A stretch of 22,674 bases of DNA from CALBPI01 sp039814545 (GCA_039814545.1 JBCCBB010000045.1:1-22674); one strand, 5' to 3'; shown: positions 1-7,389, counted from the stretch's first letter. Numbers and translations: made by a program. The notes: generated from the letters alone by a model not told the origin.

Positions 1-354
1 AAAGGCGAGGATGAGCAACAGCGCGCGACGCTTGGGTCGTTGAAACGCGCACTGCACGCAGGCGTAAACGTGGAACACGCCGTGAATGCCCGCGAAGGGC
101 GACATGGCCCAGGCAAGGCCTTCCATGACCGCCGCATTCAGTACAAAACGCGGTGTGCTGCCTTCGTAAGCGTGGAAGTAGACGGGCAGGAACACGGCGA
201 TCGCGATGGCCGCCGCGATGATGTCGTCGCGCCCTGGCGTCTGCCAAATCCAGCCCGTGAAAAAAATCGCGAGATAGATGAGGTTGAACGCGAGCCAGCC
301 CTTGCGGCCGCTGCTCGAGCGCTGCTCGTGTTCGATCTCGACGTCGCTGCTCAT
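1..354 (-). CDS. Membrane protein, probable N-terminal part of a DesK-type sensor histidine kinase (partial)
   Basis: The frame opens with ATG at 354 and stays open to the window edge, giving 118 residues. After a charged cytoplasmic start of about 18 residues there are hydrophobic segments at roughly residues 20-37, 44-61, 70-104 and from 111 on. The spacing of aromatic segments (IYLAIFFTGW, AVFLPVYFHAY, FAGIHGVFHVYACVQCAF) resembles the membrane sensor half of DesK/HPK7 kinases. The catalytic DHp and ATPase domains would lie outside the window, so the kinase call is inference. The start is only 4 nt past the amidohydrolase stop, so it is almost certainly the fourth gene of the ABC operon. 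ABC exporter plus DesK-like kinase plus LuxR-type regulator is a recurrent bacterial arrangement, which supports the call. It could instead be an unrelated small membrane protein. Confidence 0.6.
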   Translation of the reverse strand, partial: MSSDVEIEHEQRSSSGRKGWLAFNLIYLAIFFTGWIWQTPGRDDIIAAAIAIAVFLPVYFHAYEGSTPRFVLNAAVMEGLAWAMSPFAGIHGVFHVYACVQCAFQRPKRRALLLILAF

Positions 355-358
355 CGGC

Positions 359-2143
359 TCAGCGTATCAGGGTGACGTTGTCGAGTTCGAATGTGTACTC
401 GCCCGTCTGCATTGGCGTGACGAAGGCCATGCCACCGAAGCGATCGGGCTCAAAGCCTGCCACGTCGGCAATCGCAATCTCAACGCGCTGCCAGGCCTCG
501 GTGACCTCGAACATCGCTGTGGGTGGTGCGCCCATGCCGCCCGCGACGAACAGCATCAGTCGGTAAGTCGCCGGCGTGCCGCGCACCTCAAAGGCCACCG
601 CGCGCGTGTCGCCGAGATCACCCACAGCATCTTGGCTGGTGGTGCCGAGGAAGGCACCCGCCCAGGGAAATGCGAAGCCCGAGCCGACGGTGGTCGTCAC
701 GGCCAGTGCGCCGCCGTCACCGCGTTCGATGCGCGCAACGCTGGCCAATGAGTCGCCACCCATCATGCGGTCGCTGGTCTCGGCCCAGACAAGCCCCTCA
801 GGCGCGCTAGTGCCCACCTCGAAGTCGCCCAGGACACCGGCAATCGTGAGTGTGCCGCCCTCGGTCGGCTCGGCATCGTCGCCGACGGCGGCACCGTTGC
901 GGTAGACCGTATCGATGCGGCGCGTCGCTGTGATGTCGGCACCGGGGTCGCCGGATACCAGGACGAGGTCGGCGCGTGCACCGGGCGCGATGCGGCCGCG
1001 GTCCGCGGCGCCGAAAAACTCGGCGGGCAATGCGGTTGCGGCGGCCAGGGCTTCCTCGGTGCTCAGCCCCGCGCGCACGAGCAGCGCCATCTCGGCGTGC
1101 ACCGAGGCGCCATGCGCGGTGCCCGGGTTGGGTGCGTCGGAGCCTGCGAGGATCGGTACACCGGCTTCGTGCAGGAGCTTCACCGTCTCGAGTGCCTTGT
1201 CGAGATCAAAATAGGGCGAGCTCGAACCGAAGTCCTGGCGCAGATTGGTGGCTGCGGCCGGTGTCAGTCGCGGTCCCAGATCGGGGTCGTCGATGAGTTC
1301 GGGCCCCGTCGACTTGCCATTGACCATGGCGATGACCGCCAGCGTGGGGATCACAAACACATCGCGTTCAACGGCGGCTTCAATGAAGGCTGCGTCGGCC
1401 ACCTTGTCGGCGAAGATGTGCACGAAGCCGTCGACGCCCGCGTCCAGCAGTTCGCGCGCACCTTCGAGTGACGACACGTGAGCGACGGCTTGCACGCCCT
1501 GGTCGTGCGCCGCCTCGATCACCGCCGTGGCCGTCTCAAGGTCAAGGCTTGGGATGTAGGTCGCGTAGGGCATGTAGACGAGCTTGATGAAGTCCGAGCC
1601 TTCCTCGATGCGGGCCGCCACCCAGGCAGGTGCGTCTTCGGGGCTTGCAAGCGTTTCGACGTTGATGCCGTACTGCGTCCCGTGTCCGCGTTCGACCGTG
1701 GCCAGCATGCCGGCGCTGAACAGCGCGGCGCTGTTGCTGGGCGCAAAGCTGTCGCGCGCGTCGCGTGCGCCCGCGAGCAAAGCGGGTGCCGTAAACATAT
1801 CGATGAGCGCGGTGACGCCGAAGGTGACGGCGTCGCGCTGGGCGGTCGCGAAGGTGTGTACGTGCGCGTCGAAGAGTCCGGGCAACAGGGTCTTGCCCGT
1901 TGCGTCGAGTCGACTCGCGCCTTGGGCCTCGGCGCCCGGGTCGCCGATCGAGACGATCTTGCCGTCCGCGACGGTGACCGCCGCCGGCCCCTGCATGGCC
2001 TCGCCATCGAAGTAGCGCACGTTATCGATTACGAGTGCGCCATCGAGGTCGGGCGCGGGCGCCGGTGTCGGCAGTACGACCATAAGGCTGACGAACGCAG
2101 CGGCAACAGCCGCAACGCTGATGGCAGTAGTTTTCTTGAGCAT
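359..2143 (-). CDS. Exported amidohydrolase with C-terminal CIA30-like domain
   Basis: This 594-residue protein has an N-terminal hydrophobic export segment (about residues 6-28). A metal-dependent amidohydrolase domain of the imidazolonepropionase-like type covers about 38-420. Visible metal and active-site residues are the HVH pair (H94, H96), the candidate carboxylated lysine K187 in FIKLVY, H222 in AHVSS, H242, and D336 in LAGSDAP. The end of the domain shows the typical GRIAPGARADLVL stretch. From about 430 to the C-terminus lies a beta-rich domain with TSDRMMGGDS, characteristic of CIA30/galactose-binding-like folds. Most amidohydrolases of this family lack that domain. The gene follows the ABC permease by 15 nt and precedes the probable sensor gene by 4 nt. 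It probably hydrolyses an amide or dipeptide-like substrate in the periplasm; the substrate is unknown. Confidence 0.88.
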   Translation of the reverse strand: MLKKTTAISVAAVAAAFVSLMVVLPTPAPAPDLDGALVIDNVRYFDGEAMQGPAAVTVADGKIVSIGDPGAEAQGASRLDATGKTLLPGLFDAHVHTFATAQRDAVTFGVTALIDMFTAPALLAGARDARDSFAPSNSAALFSAGMLATVERGHGTQYGINVETLASPEDAPAWVAARIEEGSDFIKLVYMPYATYIPSLDLETATAVIEAAHDQGVQAVAHVSSLEGARELLDAGVDGFVHIFADKVADAAFIEAAVERDVFVIPTLAVIAMVNGKSTGPELIDDPDLGPRLTPAAATNLRQDFGSSSPYFDLDKALETVKLLHEAGVPILAGSDAPNPGTAHGASVHAEMALLVRAGLSTEEALAAATALPAEFFGAADRGRIAPGARADLVLVSGDPGADITATRRIDTVYRNGAAVGDDAEPTEGGTLTIAGVLGDFEVGTSAPEGLVWAETSDRMMGGDSLASVARIERGDGGALAVTTTVGSGFAFPWAGAFLGTTSQDAVGDLGDTRAVAFEVRGTPATYRLMLFVAGGMGAPPTAMFEVTEAWQRVEIAIADVAGFEPDRFGGMAFVTPMQTGEYTFELDNVTLIR

Positions 2144-2158
2144 CGTGTCGGCTCTCGC

Positions 2159-2899
2159 TCAGCGCTGTCGCGACCAGGTCCAGCCCGCCAGTGCGGCGCA
2201 GGCCAGCGTCATGCCTGCGACGACCGCCGCGTGGAAGCTTGCGACGCGGTCACCGGGGGCGTCGACGATCGTCAAGGCGATCTCGGCCAGGTGAAAGCTT
2301 GGCAGCGCGTTGCTGATGGCGACCATCCAGCCCGGGAAGAACGTGGCCGGGAACCAGAGGCCGCCGATCACCGCGAAACTCAGAAACACGATGTTGGCGA
2401 TGGCCACGGCGCCATTGGTGCCAAATGTGAAGCCGATGGACAGGCCAATGAGCATGAACGGGAACACGGCCGAGAGGTGCACGAAGAACAGCGTGAGCCA
2501 AACGGCTTTGGGCAGCGCCACACCACCCAGGAACGCCGCAGCCGCGTAGACGGGCATGAGCGCCAGGGCCGAGAATGTGATGGTGGCGAGTAGCTTGGCG
2601 CCGATGAAGGTGCTGGCAGGCGCGGGTGCGGCGCGCTTGAGCTCGAGCCAGCCGCGTTCACGCTCGCCCGCGACGCCCACGCCAAAACCGAACAGCGAAG
2701 GACCCATGACGGCAAAGATGCCGTAAGTGGCGAGCAGGTAGGTCGCCGCCGCGCCGCCGCGCGACATGAGCACGCCGAACAGCATGTAGAACGCGACGGG
2801 CAGTGCGAGCGTGGGCAACAGGAATTCGGGTGCGCGAAACGACTGTGTGAGTTCTGCGCCAGTCTCGGCGGCGAGGATGCCGGCATAGGTGCGACTCAT
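2159..2899 (-). CDS. ABC-2 type transporter permease
   Basis: This 246-residue integral membrane protein has about six hydrophobic segments (roughly residues 28-46, 54-78, 105-125, 133-160, 166-186 and 222-242). The segment between the second and third helices contains GERERGWLELKRAAP, typical of ABC-2 permeases. Its ATG overlaps the stop of the ATPase gene in an ATGA junction, so the two subunits are translationally coupled. With the upstream ATPase it should form a small exporter of the drug, lipid or peptide type found next to DesK-like kinases. The substrate cannot be read from the sequence. The downstream amidohydrolase suggests a coupled export or processing task, which is inference. 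Confidence 0.9.
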   Translation of the reverse strand: MSRTYAGILAAETGAELTQSFRAPEFLLPTLALPVAFYMLFGVLMSRGGAAATYLLATYGIFAVMGPSLFGFGVGVAGERERGWLELKRAAPAPASTFIGAKLLATITFSALALMPVYAAAAFLGGVALPKAVWLTLFFVHLSAVFPFMLIGLSIGFTFGTNGAVAIANIVFLSFAVIGGLWFPATFFPGWMVAISNALPSFHLAEIALTIVDAPGDRVASFHAAVVAGMTLACAALAGWTWSRQR

Positions 2900-3831
2900 G
2901 ACGCGTCCTCCGTAGTGGCCGCCGACAGTGCCGTGAAGGCCTGTTCGAGCGTGGGTTTGGTGACCTCGAGATCGTCGACGTCGGGGTCGGCGCTGAGCAG
3001 TGTGCGCAGCGTGGTGGGCGCGTGCTCGCAGGACAGCGTCAGCAAGCGGCCGTGCATGTCCGCGGCGCGCACGCCAGGCAGCGCCTGCGCCTGTTCGGGC
3101 GTCATCGACGTGCGGCAGCGAATGATCGCGCCGCCCGTCCGGGTGCGAATTGCGGCTGCAGTGTCGTCGGCAATGACGCGCCCCTGCGCCAGCACCACGA
3201 TGCGGTCGGCCAGGGCATCGGCCTCTTCGAGATAGTGCGTGGTGAGGATGATGCTCGTACCGCGCGCGGCCAACCGCCGCACGTTGTCCCAGACGGCGCG
3301 CCGGGCGTCCGTATCGAGCCCTGTCGTCGGTTCATCGAGGAACAGCAATCGCGGTTTTCCAATGAGCGCGACGGCAAACTGCACGCGGCGCTTCTGCCCG
3401 CCCGAGAGTTTCTTGTAGCGCGTGTCGGCGAAGCTGCCGATGTCGGCTTCTTCGATCACGGCGTCAACGTCGGCGGGCGAGCTGTAGTAGCTCGAGAACA
3501 GTGCCAGTTGCTCGCGCGCCGTGAGCGCTTCACTCAAGTCTGTGTCCTGCAACATCACGCCGGTGCCGAGGCGCGCCGCCATGCTGCCCGCGGGTTCGCC
3601 GAGCACCGTCACGCTGCCGGCAGTCGGTGGCAGCAGGCCCAACGCGCAGCGGATGAAGGTGGTCTTGCCGGCGCCATTGCGCCCGAGCAGTGTGCAGATT
3701 TGGCCGGCGGGGACGTGCAGGTCGACCTTGTCGAGCGCGACCGTATCGCCGAAGTGGCGGCTCAAGCCTTGCGCCTCGATGACGGCGGGCAACTGTCTGG
3801 GGTCGGCTTGTGTATCCATGGCAGACATCAT
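2896..3831 (-). CDS. ABC transporter ATP-binding protein
   Basis: This is a complete nucleotide-binding subunit. Counting from the chosen start it shows Walker A GRNGAGKTT (residues 50-58), signature LSGGQ (142-146), Walker B LLFLDEP (162-168) with D-loop GLD, and the H-loop histidine in TTHYLEEADALADR. The C-terminal 70 residues are the usual regulatory tail of CcmA/NatA-like exporters. The frame is open back to 3909, but those first 26 residues are not ABC-like and overlap the end of the LysR gene. I therefore start at the ATG pair at 3831/3828, giving 311 residues; 3819 is also possible. The stop overlaps the permease start by 4 nt. It energises export through the 2159-2899 permease. Confidence 0.9.
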   Translation of the reverse strand: MMSAMDTQADPRQLPAVIEAQGLSRHFGDTVALDKVDLHVPAGQICTLLGRNGAGKTTFIRCALGLLPPTAGSVTVLGEPAGSMAARLGTGVMLQDTDLSEALTAREQLALFSSYYSSPADVDAVIEEADIGSFADTRYKKLSGGQKRRVQFAVALIGKPRLLFLDEPTTGLDTDARRAVWDNVRRLAARGTSIILTTHYLEEADALADRIVVLAQGRVIADDTAAAIRTRTGGAIIRCRTSMTPEQAQALPGVRAADMHGRLLTLSCEHAPTTLRTLLSADPDVDDLEVTKPTLEQAFTALSAATTEDAS

Positions 3832-3878
3832 CACGCCGGGTGGCTTCTTGGCACCATTGTCAAAGCGCACCGTACCGC

Positions 3879-3894
3879 CATGACATTTGTCATG
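3879..3894. promoter_or_regulatory. Candidate operator palindrome upstream of the ABC operon
   Basis: CATGACA-TT-TGTCATG is a perfect 7-2-7 inverted repeat. It lies 48 nt upstream of the chosen ATPase start and overlaps the stop codon of the LysR gene. The position suits a repressor or activator site for the ABC/amidohydrolase/sensor operon. The binding protein is unknown; the regulator presumed to follow the sensor kinase outside the window is one possibility. No convincing -10/-35 pair was found beside it. Confidence 0.45.
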
Positions 3895-4828
3895 CGGCCG
3901 GCGCTTCACCCACGAAACCCGTCTCGAAGGCCTCTGCCGCGTTCCGCACGTGCTCAGACAGGTAGTCGAATACGGCTCGGATGCGGGCGCTGTGGCGCAG
4001 CTCTTCGTGCGTCACGATCCAAAGATCGGCGCTGCCCACGTTGCGGCCCGGGAAGACATTGATGAGTTCGGGGTACATCGTGGCCCAACGGTGCGATGCC
4101 ACGCCGACGCCGTAGCCGGCGCGGATAGCGGACATGCGTGCGGCCATGCTATTGGACGTCACAGAGAAGTGCAGGGCCGAGTCCGGTGGCGCTTCAACGA
4201 GAGGCAGGATGCCGGGCGGCTGGCTTTCGCTCGCGAAGCCCACGATGTCCTTGCGCATGACGTCCTGCTCGCTCTTGATCGGGCCATTGCGCGCGAGCCA
4301 GTCGCGGCTTGCGTACCAGCCAAAGCCGATTTTCACGAGCTTGCGCGCGATCAGGTCGGGCTGCGTGGGTTCACCGATGCGCAGGGCAATGTCGGCCTCG
4401 CGCCGCACCAGGTCAACGGCGCGGGCTTCGATGAGCAGGTTGAGCACGATGTCCGGGTACTGGTCGTGAAAGGCGCGCAGCTCTGGCGCGAGCCACTCGG
4501 TGCCCGTGCCTTCCGTGGCCGATATGGTCACGGTGCCCGAGAGCCCAGACGACGCGACGTCAAGGGCGCGGCCGATCGCGTGCATCTCGGACTGCATGCG
4601 GCGGGCGTTCTCGACGATGGCGTGGCCGGCATCGGTGAGCGCAAGCCTGCGCCCATCGCGCGTGAATAGCGTCGTGCCCATGCGCTTCTGCAGCGCGGTC
4701 AGGCGGCGCCCCAGCGTGGGCTGAGAGAAGCCCAGGTGCTCGGCGGCTGCGACGAGCGTGCCGTGGTCGACCAGTGCCAGGAAGAGGCGCATATCGGCCC
4801 AGTCTCGAAGCTCATCCGATTCATTCAT
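3890..4828 (-). CDS. LysR-family transcriptional regulator
   Basis: This 312-residue protein has the usual LysR layout. A winged helix-turn-helix covers about residues 11-70 (LFLALVDHGTLVAAAEHLGF, then SQPTLGRRLTALQKRMG and LFTRDGRRLALTDAG). A linker helix and a periplasmic-binding-protein-like effector domain follow (about 90-300). ATG at 4828 is preceded by a GAGG ribosome site about 9 nt away. It is divergent from the TPR gene at 4929, an arrangement in which LysR proteins often control the divergent neighbour. It is also upstream of and codirectional with the ABC operon, so either could be its target. The effector is unknown. A short palindrome spans its start codon. Confidence 0.93.
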   Translation of the reverse strand: MNESDELRDWADMRLFLALVDHGTLVAAAEHLGFSQPTLGRRLTALQKRMGTTLFTRDGRRLALTDAGHAIVENARRMQSEMHAIGRALDVASSGLSGTVTISATEGTGTEWLAPELRAFHDQYPDIVLNLLIEARAVDLVRREADIALRIGEPTQPDLIARKLVKIGFGWYASRDWLARNGPIKSEQDVMRKDIVGFASESQPPGILPLVEAPPDSALHFSVTSNSMAARMSAIRAGYGVGVASHRWATMYPELINVFPGRNVGSADLWIVTHEELRHSARIRAVFDYLSEHVRNAAEAFETGFVGEAPAA

Positions 4829-4836
4829 AACTGAAT
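4823..4836. promoter_or_regulatory. Palindrome across the LysR start codon, next to a GAATAC direct repeat
   Basis: ATTCA-TAAC-TGAAT is an inverted repeat spanning the LysR start codon. Immediately beyond it, GAATAC occurs twice (4833-4838 and 4842-4847). On the minus strand this reads GTATTC-GAG-GTATTC, around the ribosome site. The 100-nt divergent interval 4829-4928 is AT-rich compared with the genes and should hold both promoters. LysR proteins commonly bind such sites for autorepression; binding here is inferred. The T-N11-A spacing is not exact. Confidence 0.35.
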
Positions 4837-4928
4837 ACCTCGAATACTTTAGCGTAATTGTTGTTCATATTCTTCACCAATAAGGTGGTCCCCGTAAACC
4901 CCTCAACCCCCCCTACGAGGATTTCGCC

Positions 4929-5405
4929 ATGAACCTGAAAACTGTGATTGTTGCCGCCGCAGCGGCCTTCGTTTTTGTCTCTGCACCGGCCCAGGCCGAT
5001 TCGCTGACGGCAAACGCCAACCACCAGAGCGCGCGGGCCAGCGCCGAGCGCGCGCTCGAGCGCGGCGACGCTGAGACGGCCCTGTTCGTGCTTGATGACG
5101 CGCGGCGTGGATTGCGCCACGACGGCGACATTGCCCGCGTCGAGTCAATGCGTTGTGTCGCCTTGCACGCGCTGACGCGCTTTGAGGATGCCGAGGCGGC
5201 CTGCTCGATCGCGATCGACACGCGCACGGCGCACTGGAGCGACTACAACAACCGTGGTGCGGCGCGCATCAAGCTCGGTGACTACGACGGTGCCATTGAC
5301 GATCTGCACCAGGCCAACCTGTTGCGTCGCGGTGCCTCAGCCGTGCGTCGCAACCTCGCGCGCGCCACGGCGCTGCGCGACAGCCAGGCGGTCGCGAGCA
5401 ACTAA
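4929..5405 (+). CDS. Periplasmic tetratricopeptide-repeat protein
   Basis: This 158-residue protein has a clear signal peptide (MNLKTVIVAAAAAFVFVSAP, cleavage probably after AQA at 21-23). Three TPR-like helix pairs follow at about residues 36-65, 70-99 and 104-133. The last is the most typical (YNNRGAARIKLGDYDGAIDD). A GAGG ribosome site sits about 8 nt before the ATG. TPR proteins of this size act as protein-protein adaptors; no enzymatic domain is present. It is divergent from the LysR gene, which may control it. A hairpin element follows its stop. The specific role is unknown. Confidence 0.87.
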   Translation: MNLKTVIVAAAAAFVFVSAPAQADSLTANANHQSARASAERALERGDAETALFVLDDARRGLRHDGDIARVESMRCVALHALTRFEDAEAACSIAIDTRTAHWSDYNNRGAARIKLGDYDGAIDDLHQANLLRRGASAVRRNLARATALRDSQAVASN

Positions 5406-5424
5406 ACGCAGGCATCTTCGCAGA

Positions 5425-5504
5425 CTGTGAGCCGGCGGTGGGCCGCCACCCCAGGATTTCAACGCGTGTCCCCCGACGCGCGCGGGTCCGCCGCCGGCTT
5501 ACGG
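5425..5504. repeat. Long inverted-repeat element between convergent genes
   Basis: AGCCGGCGG (5430-5438) pairs exactly with CCGCCGGCT (5491-5499). Allowing two G-U pairs, the stem extends outward to 5425/5504, for 14 bp. Inside lie CGCGT (5463-5467) pairing with ACGCG (5476-5480), and a competing GGTGG/CCACC hairpin (5437-5450). It almost fills the 100-nt gap between the stops of the TPR gene (5405) and the propeller gene (5506). There is no T-run, so it is not a standard intrinsic terminator. It may be a bidirectional transcript-end stabiliser or a REP-like element. I saw no second copy in the window. Confidence 0.6.
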
Positions 5505-5505
5505 G

Positions 5506-6567
5506 TTAGCGCGAGAGCTGATACCGCCCGACGTGGTCATCGGCAATCGTGCCGAGAAACAGCTCGCCGTCGTATTCGTTGACGCTCGTAATCGAGTGCA
5601 ACGTGCCCTCCGTCCACTGCAGGTTGTGCACAGGCTCGCCCTCGAGCGACAGGCCAATCACAAAGGCATGACGGTCGGGTGGCACGAGCCAGGCCTGGGG
5701 CAGGGCGCCCAGCAGCCGCCGCAGCCAGGGTTTCTCACCAAGCTGCTCCAGCGGCCCGCCGCGTACCACCGGCATCGCGACCCAGAACGTGTCGCGACCA
5801 TTGAATGACAGGTTGTCGGGATGGCCAGGTAACTCGGATGCGAACACATCGCGTTCGCCTTCCCGCTCGCCGCGCAGCCAGAAGCGGTGAATCACACCGG
5901 TCCCCGTTTCATTGACGAGCAGAAAACTGTCGTCAGGCCCGAGCGCGATGCCGTTGGCGAAAAACAAGCCATCGGCAATTCGCCGCGTCTCACCCGTCGC
6001 CGGGTCGAATCGAATCACCTCGCCCGTGCGGCTCGCCTCAAGGAAGTCGTACATGTAGCGGTGCACACCGAAGCGCTGGCTCGCATTCGTAAACCAGATG
6101 ATGCCGTCGCGGTCGATGACGAGATCGTCGGTGAAGCGCAAGGTGTCGTCGTCGTTGGCGTCGACAAGCACGTTAATGGTGCCGTCGGGCGCAATCGCGA
6201 GCAGCCCGCGGTCGGCGTCGGCAACGATGAGCTGGCCGTCAGTATCAAACGCCATTCCCAGCGGCCGGCCGCCCGTATCGACGAACTCGCGAATGTCCTC
6301 GGTCGAGGTGAAGCTCAGAATCCGCCCGTCGAGCAGGCCTGTGTAGAAGCGCCCGTCAGGGCCACGCGCAACGTCCTCGGGACCCAGACCCAGATTGATG
6401 ATCGCGGCGCGCGCGAGTTTCTGATTCTTGGCGTAGGGACCCTCGAGCGGCGTCACCGGGTCCGGCGCCCAGTCCGCAGGGCGCACTGGTGAGAGAAACC
6501 AGGCGGCAGTGGTCAGGATGGCGGCCAGTAAGACGGTGGCCGCGACGGCCTGAAAGAGCTTTTTCAA
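5506..6567 (-). CDS. Strictosidine synthase/SMP-30-like beta-propeller protein
   Basis: This 353-residue protein has an uncleaved or cleaved N-terminal hydrophobic segment (residues 7-24), so it is exported or anchored facing the periplasm. The rest is a six-bladed propeller of the strictosidine synthase-like/SMP-30/APMAP group. Signs are RPLGMAF, LIVADADRGLL, FTDDLVIDRDGIIWFTNAS, GEVIRFDPATGETRRIADG and ELPGHPDNLSFNG. Probable metal-site residues by family pattern are E64, N205 in FANGIAL and D251 in PDNLS. Bacterial members are often annotated as lactonase or gluconolactonase-like; true strictosidine synthesis is not implied. The start codon is TTG at 6567, with no good ribosome site visible. 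It diverges from the membrane gene at 6716, with an FNR-type box between them. Confidence 0.85.
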   Translation of the reverse strand: MKKLFQAVAATVLLAAILTTAAWFLSPVRPADWAPDPVTPLEGPYAKNQKLARAAIINLGLGPEDVARGPDGRFYTGLLDGRILSFTSTEDIREFVDTGGRPLGMAFDTDGQLIVADADRGLLAIAPDGTINVLVDANDDDTLRFTDDLVIDRDGIIWFTNASQRFGVHRYMYDFLEASRTGEVIRFDPATGETRRIADGLFFANGIALGPDDSFLLVNETGTGVIHRFWLRGEREGERDVFASELPGHPDNLSFNGRDTFWVAMPVVRGGPLEQLGEKPWLRRLLGALPQAWLVPPDRHAFVIGLSLEGEPVHNLQWTEGTLHSITSVNEYDGELFLGTIADDHVGRYQLSR

Positions 6568-6635
6568 AGGAATGCGTCCCGATGTGGGCCGGACAGGCTC
6601 ACTGAGCGCTGCAGGGCTGTCAAGCGCGCGTCAAA

Positions 6636-6649
6636 TTGACGCAGATCAA
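6636..6649. promoter_or_regulatory. FNR/ANR-type binding box
   Basis: TTGACGCAGATCAA matches the FNR/ANR consensus TTGAT-N4-ATCAA at 9 of 10 positions. It lies in the 148-nt divergent interval between the propeller gene (start 6567) and the membrane gene (start 6716), so it could serve either. No strong -10 is visible at the canonical distance on either strand. It is probably bound by an oxygen-sensing CRP/FNR-family activator, giving low-oxygen control. Confidence 0.6.
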
Positions 6650-6715
6650 TGTTGGCCGCGGGTGCTGCGGCGGACACTGAAGCGAATAGCCAAGCTTTCT
6701 GGGGGGAAACGGCCT

Positions 6716-7386
6716 GTGATTTCTAGCTACCTCGTTCTCAAGTGGCTCCACATCATCGCCATGGCCTACTGGCTGGGCGGCGAGTGGGGTGTGTTCAACG
6801 CGTCTCGACATGTGACCAATCCCGCGCTGACGCTCGACGAACGCAAGCGGCACATGGAAACGGCCTACCGCATCGACATCCTGCCGCGCACGGGCATTAT
6901 CCTGCTGCTGCCGTTGGGCCTGCACATGGGCAATCGCATGGGCGTGCAGCCGCTGGGTGGTACCTGGATTACGGGCATGTGGGTGTTTATTGCGGCCTGG
7001 GTAGGGCTAACGTGGACGGCCTTTGCCAAGCGGGGCACGGACACGGGCGTCACGCTGACGAAGATCGACGAGGCGATCCGCTACATCGTGATCCCGCTTC
7101 TGCTCGGGTTTTCGCTCTGGTCGCTGCTCGTGAGGGGCCGCTCAAAGCCAACTGGTACTCGGCCAAGGTCTTCATCTACGGGCTCATGCTCGTGATCGGC
7201 CATTATCTGCGCTACATCATGCGCGACTGGGTGGGTGCGTTCCGACAGCTGGCCGCCGATGGGCCCAACGAGACGATCTCGGCGGGGATGGAGCGTTCGC
7301 TGGCCAAGGGGCGTGCCATCGCCTACGTCTACTGGATCGGGATCGCGAGCGTCGCGTTCCTCGGCACGGTCAAGCCGAACTTCTAA
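6716..7386 (+). pseudogene. Integral membrane protein gene with an apparent -1 frameshift
   Basis: The protein starts in one frame (GTG at 6716, with GGGGGG about 6 nt upstream) and continues in another from about 7132 to the stop at 7386. The first part holds YLVLKWLHIIAMAYWLGGEW and helices to about 7128. The second part continues as GPLKANWYSAKVFIYG and ends in FLGTVKPNF. Restoring one base near 7130-7138 (for example GTG-GAG-GGG-CCG) gives a continuous protein of about 223 residues with roughly five membrane helices. The WLH/YWLGG start recalls CopD/HemJ-like membrane proteins in which histidines bind haem, but the family is not firmly recognised. The break lies beside GGGG, so a sequencing error, a real mutation or ribosomal frameshifting are all possible. 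The stop is 3 nt from the convergent HAD gene. Confidence 0.7.
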
Positions 7387-7389
7387 ACG

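Noticed and set aside
1478..2593. A 371-codon plus-strand frame opposite the amidohydrolase and permease
   Set aside because: It is antisense to two clear genes, Arg/Gly/His-rich, and without domain features.
3836..3864. Sigma-70 promoter with TTGACA at 3864-3859 for the ABC operon
   Set aside because: The -35 is perfect, but the -10 position reads ACCCGG; no acceptable partner at 16-18 nt.
3832..3909. Upstream extension of the ABC ATPase to the ATG at 3909
   Set aside because: The extra 26 residues are not ABC-like, overlap the LysR end and would place the palindrome inside the gene.
3022..4062. A 346-codon plus-strand frame opposite the ABC ATPase
   Set aside because: It is a shadow of the ATPase and the end of the LysR gene; no protein family features.
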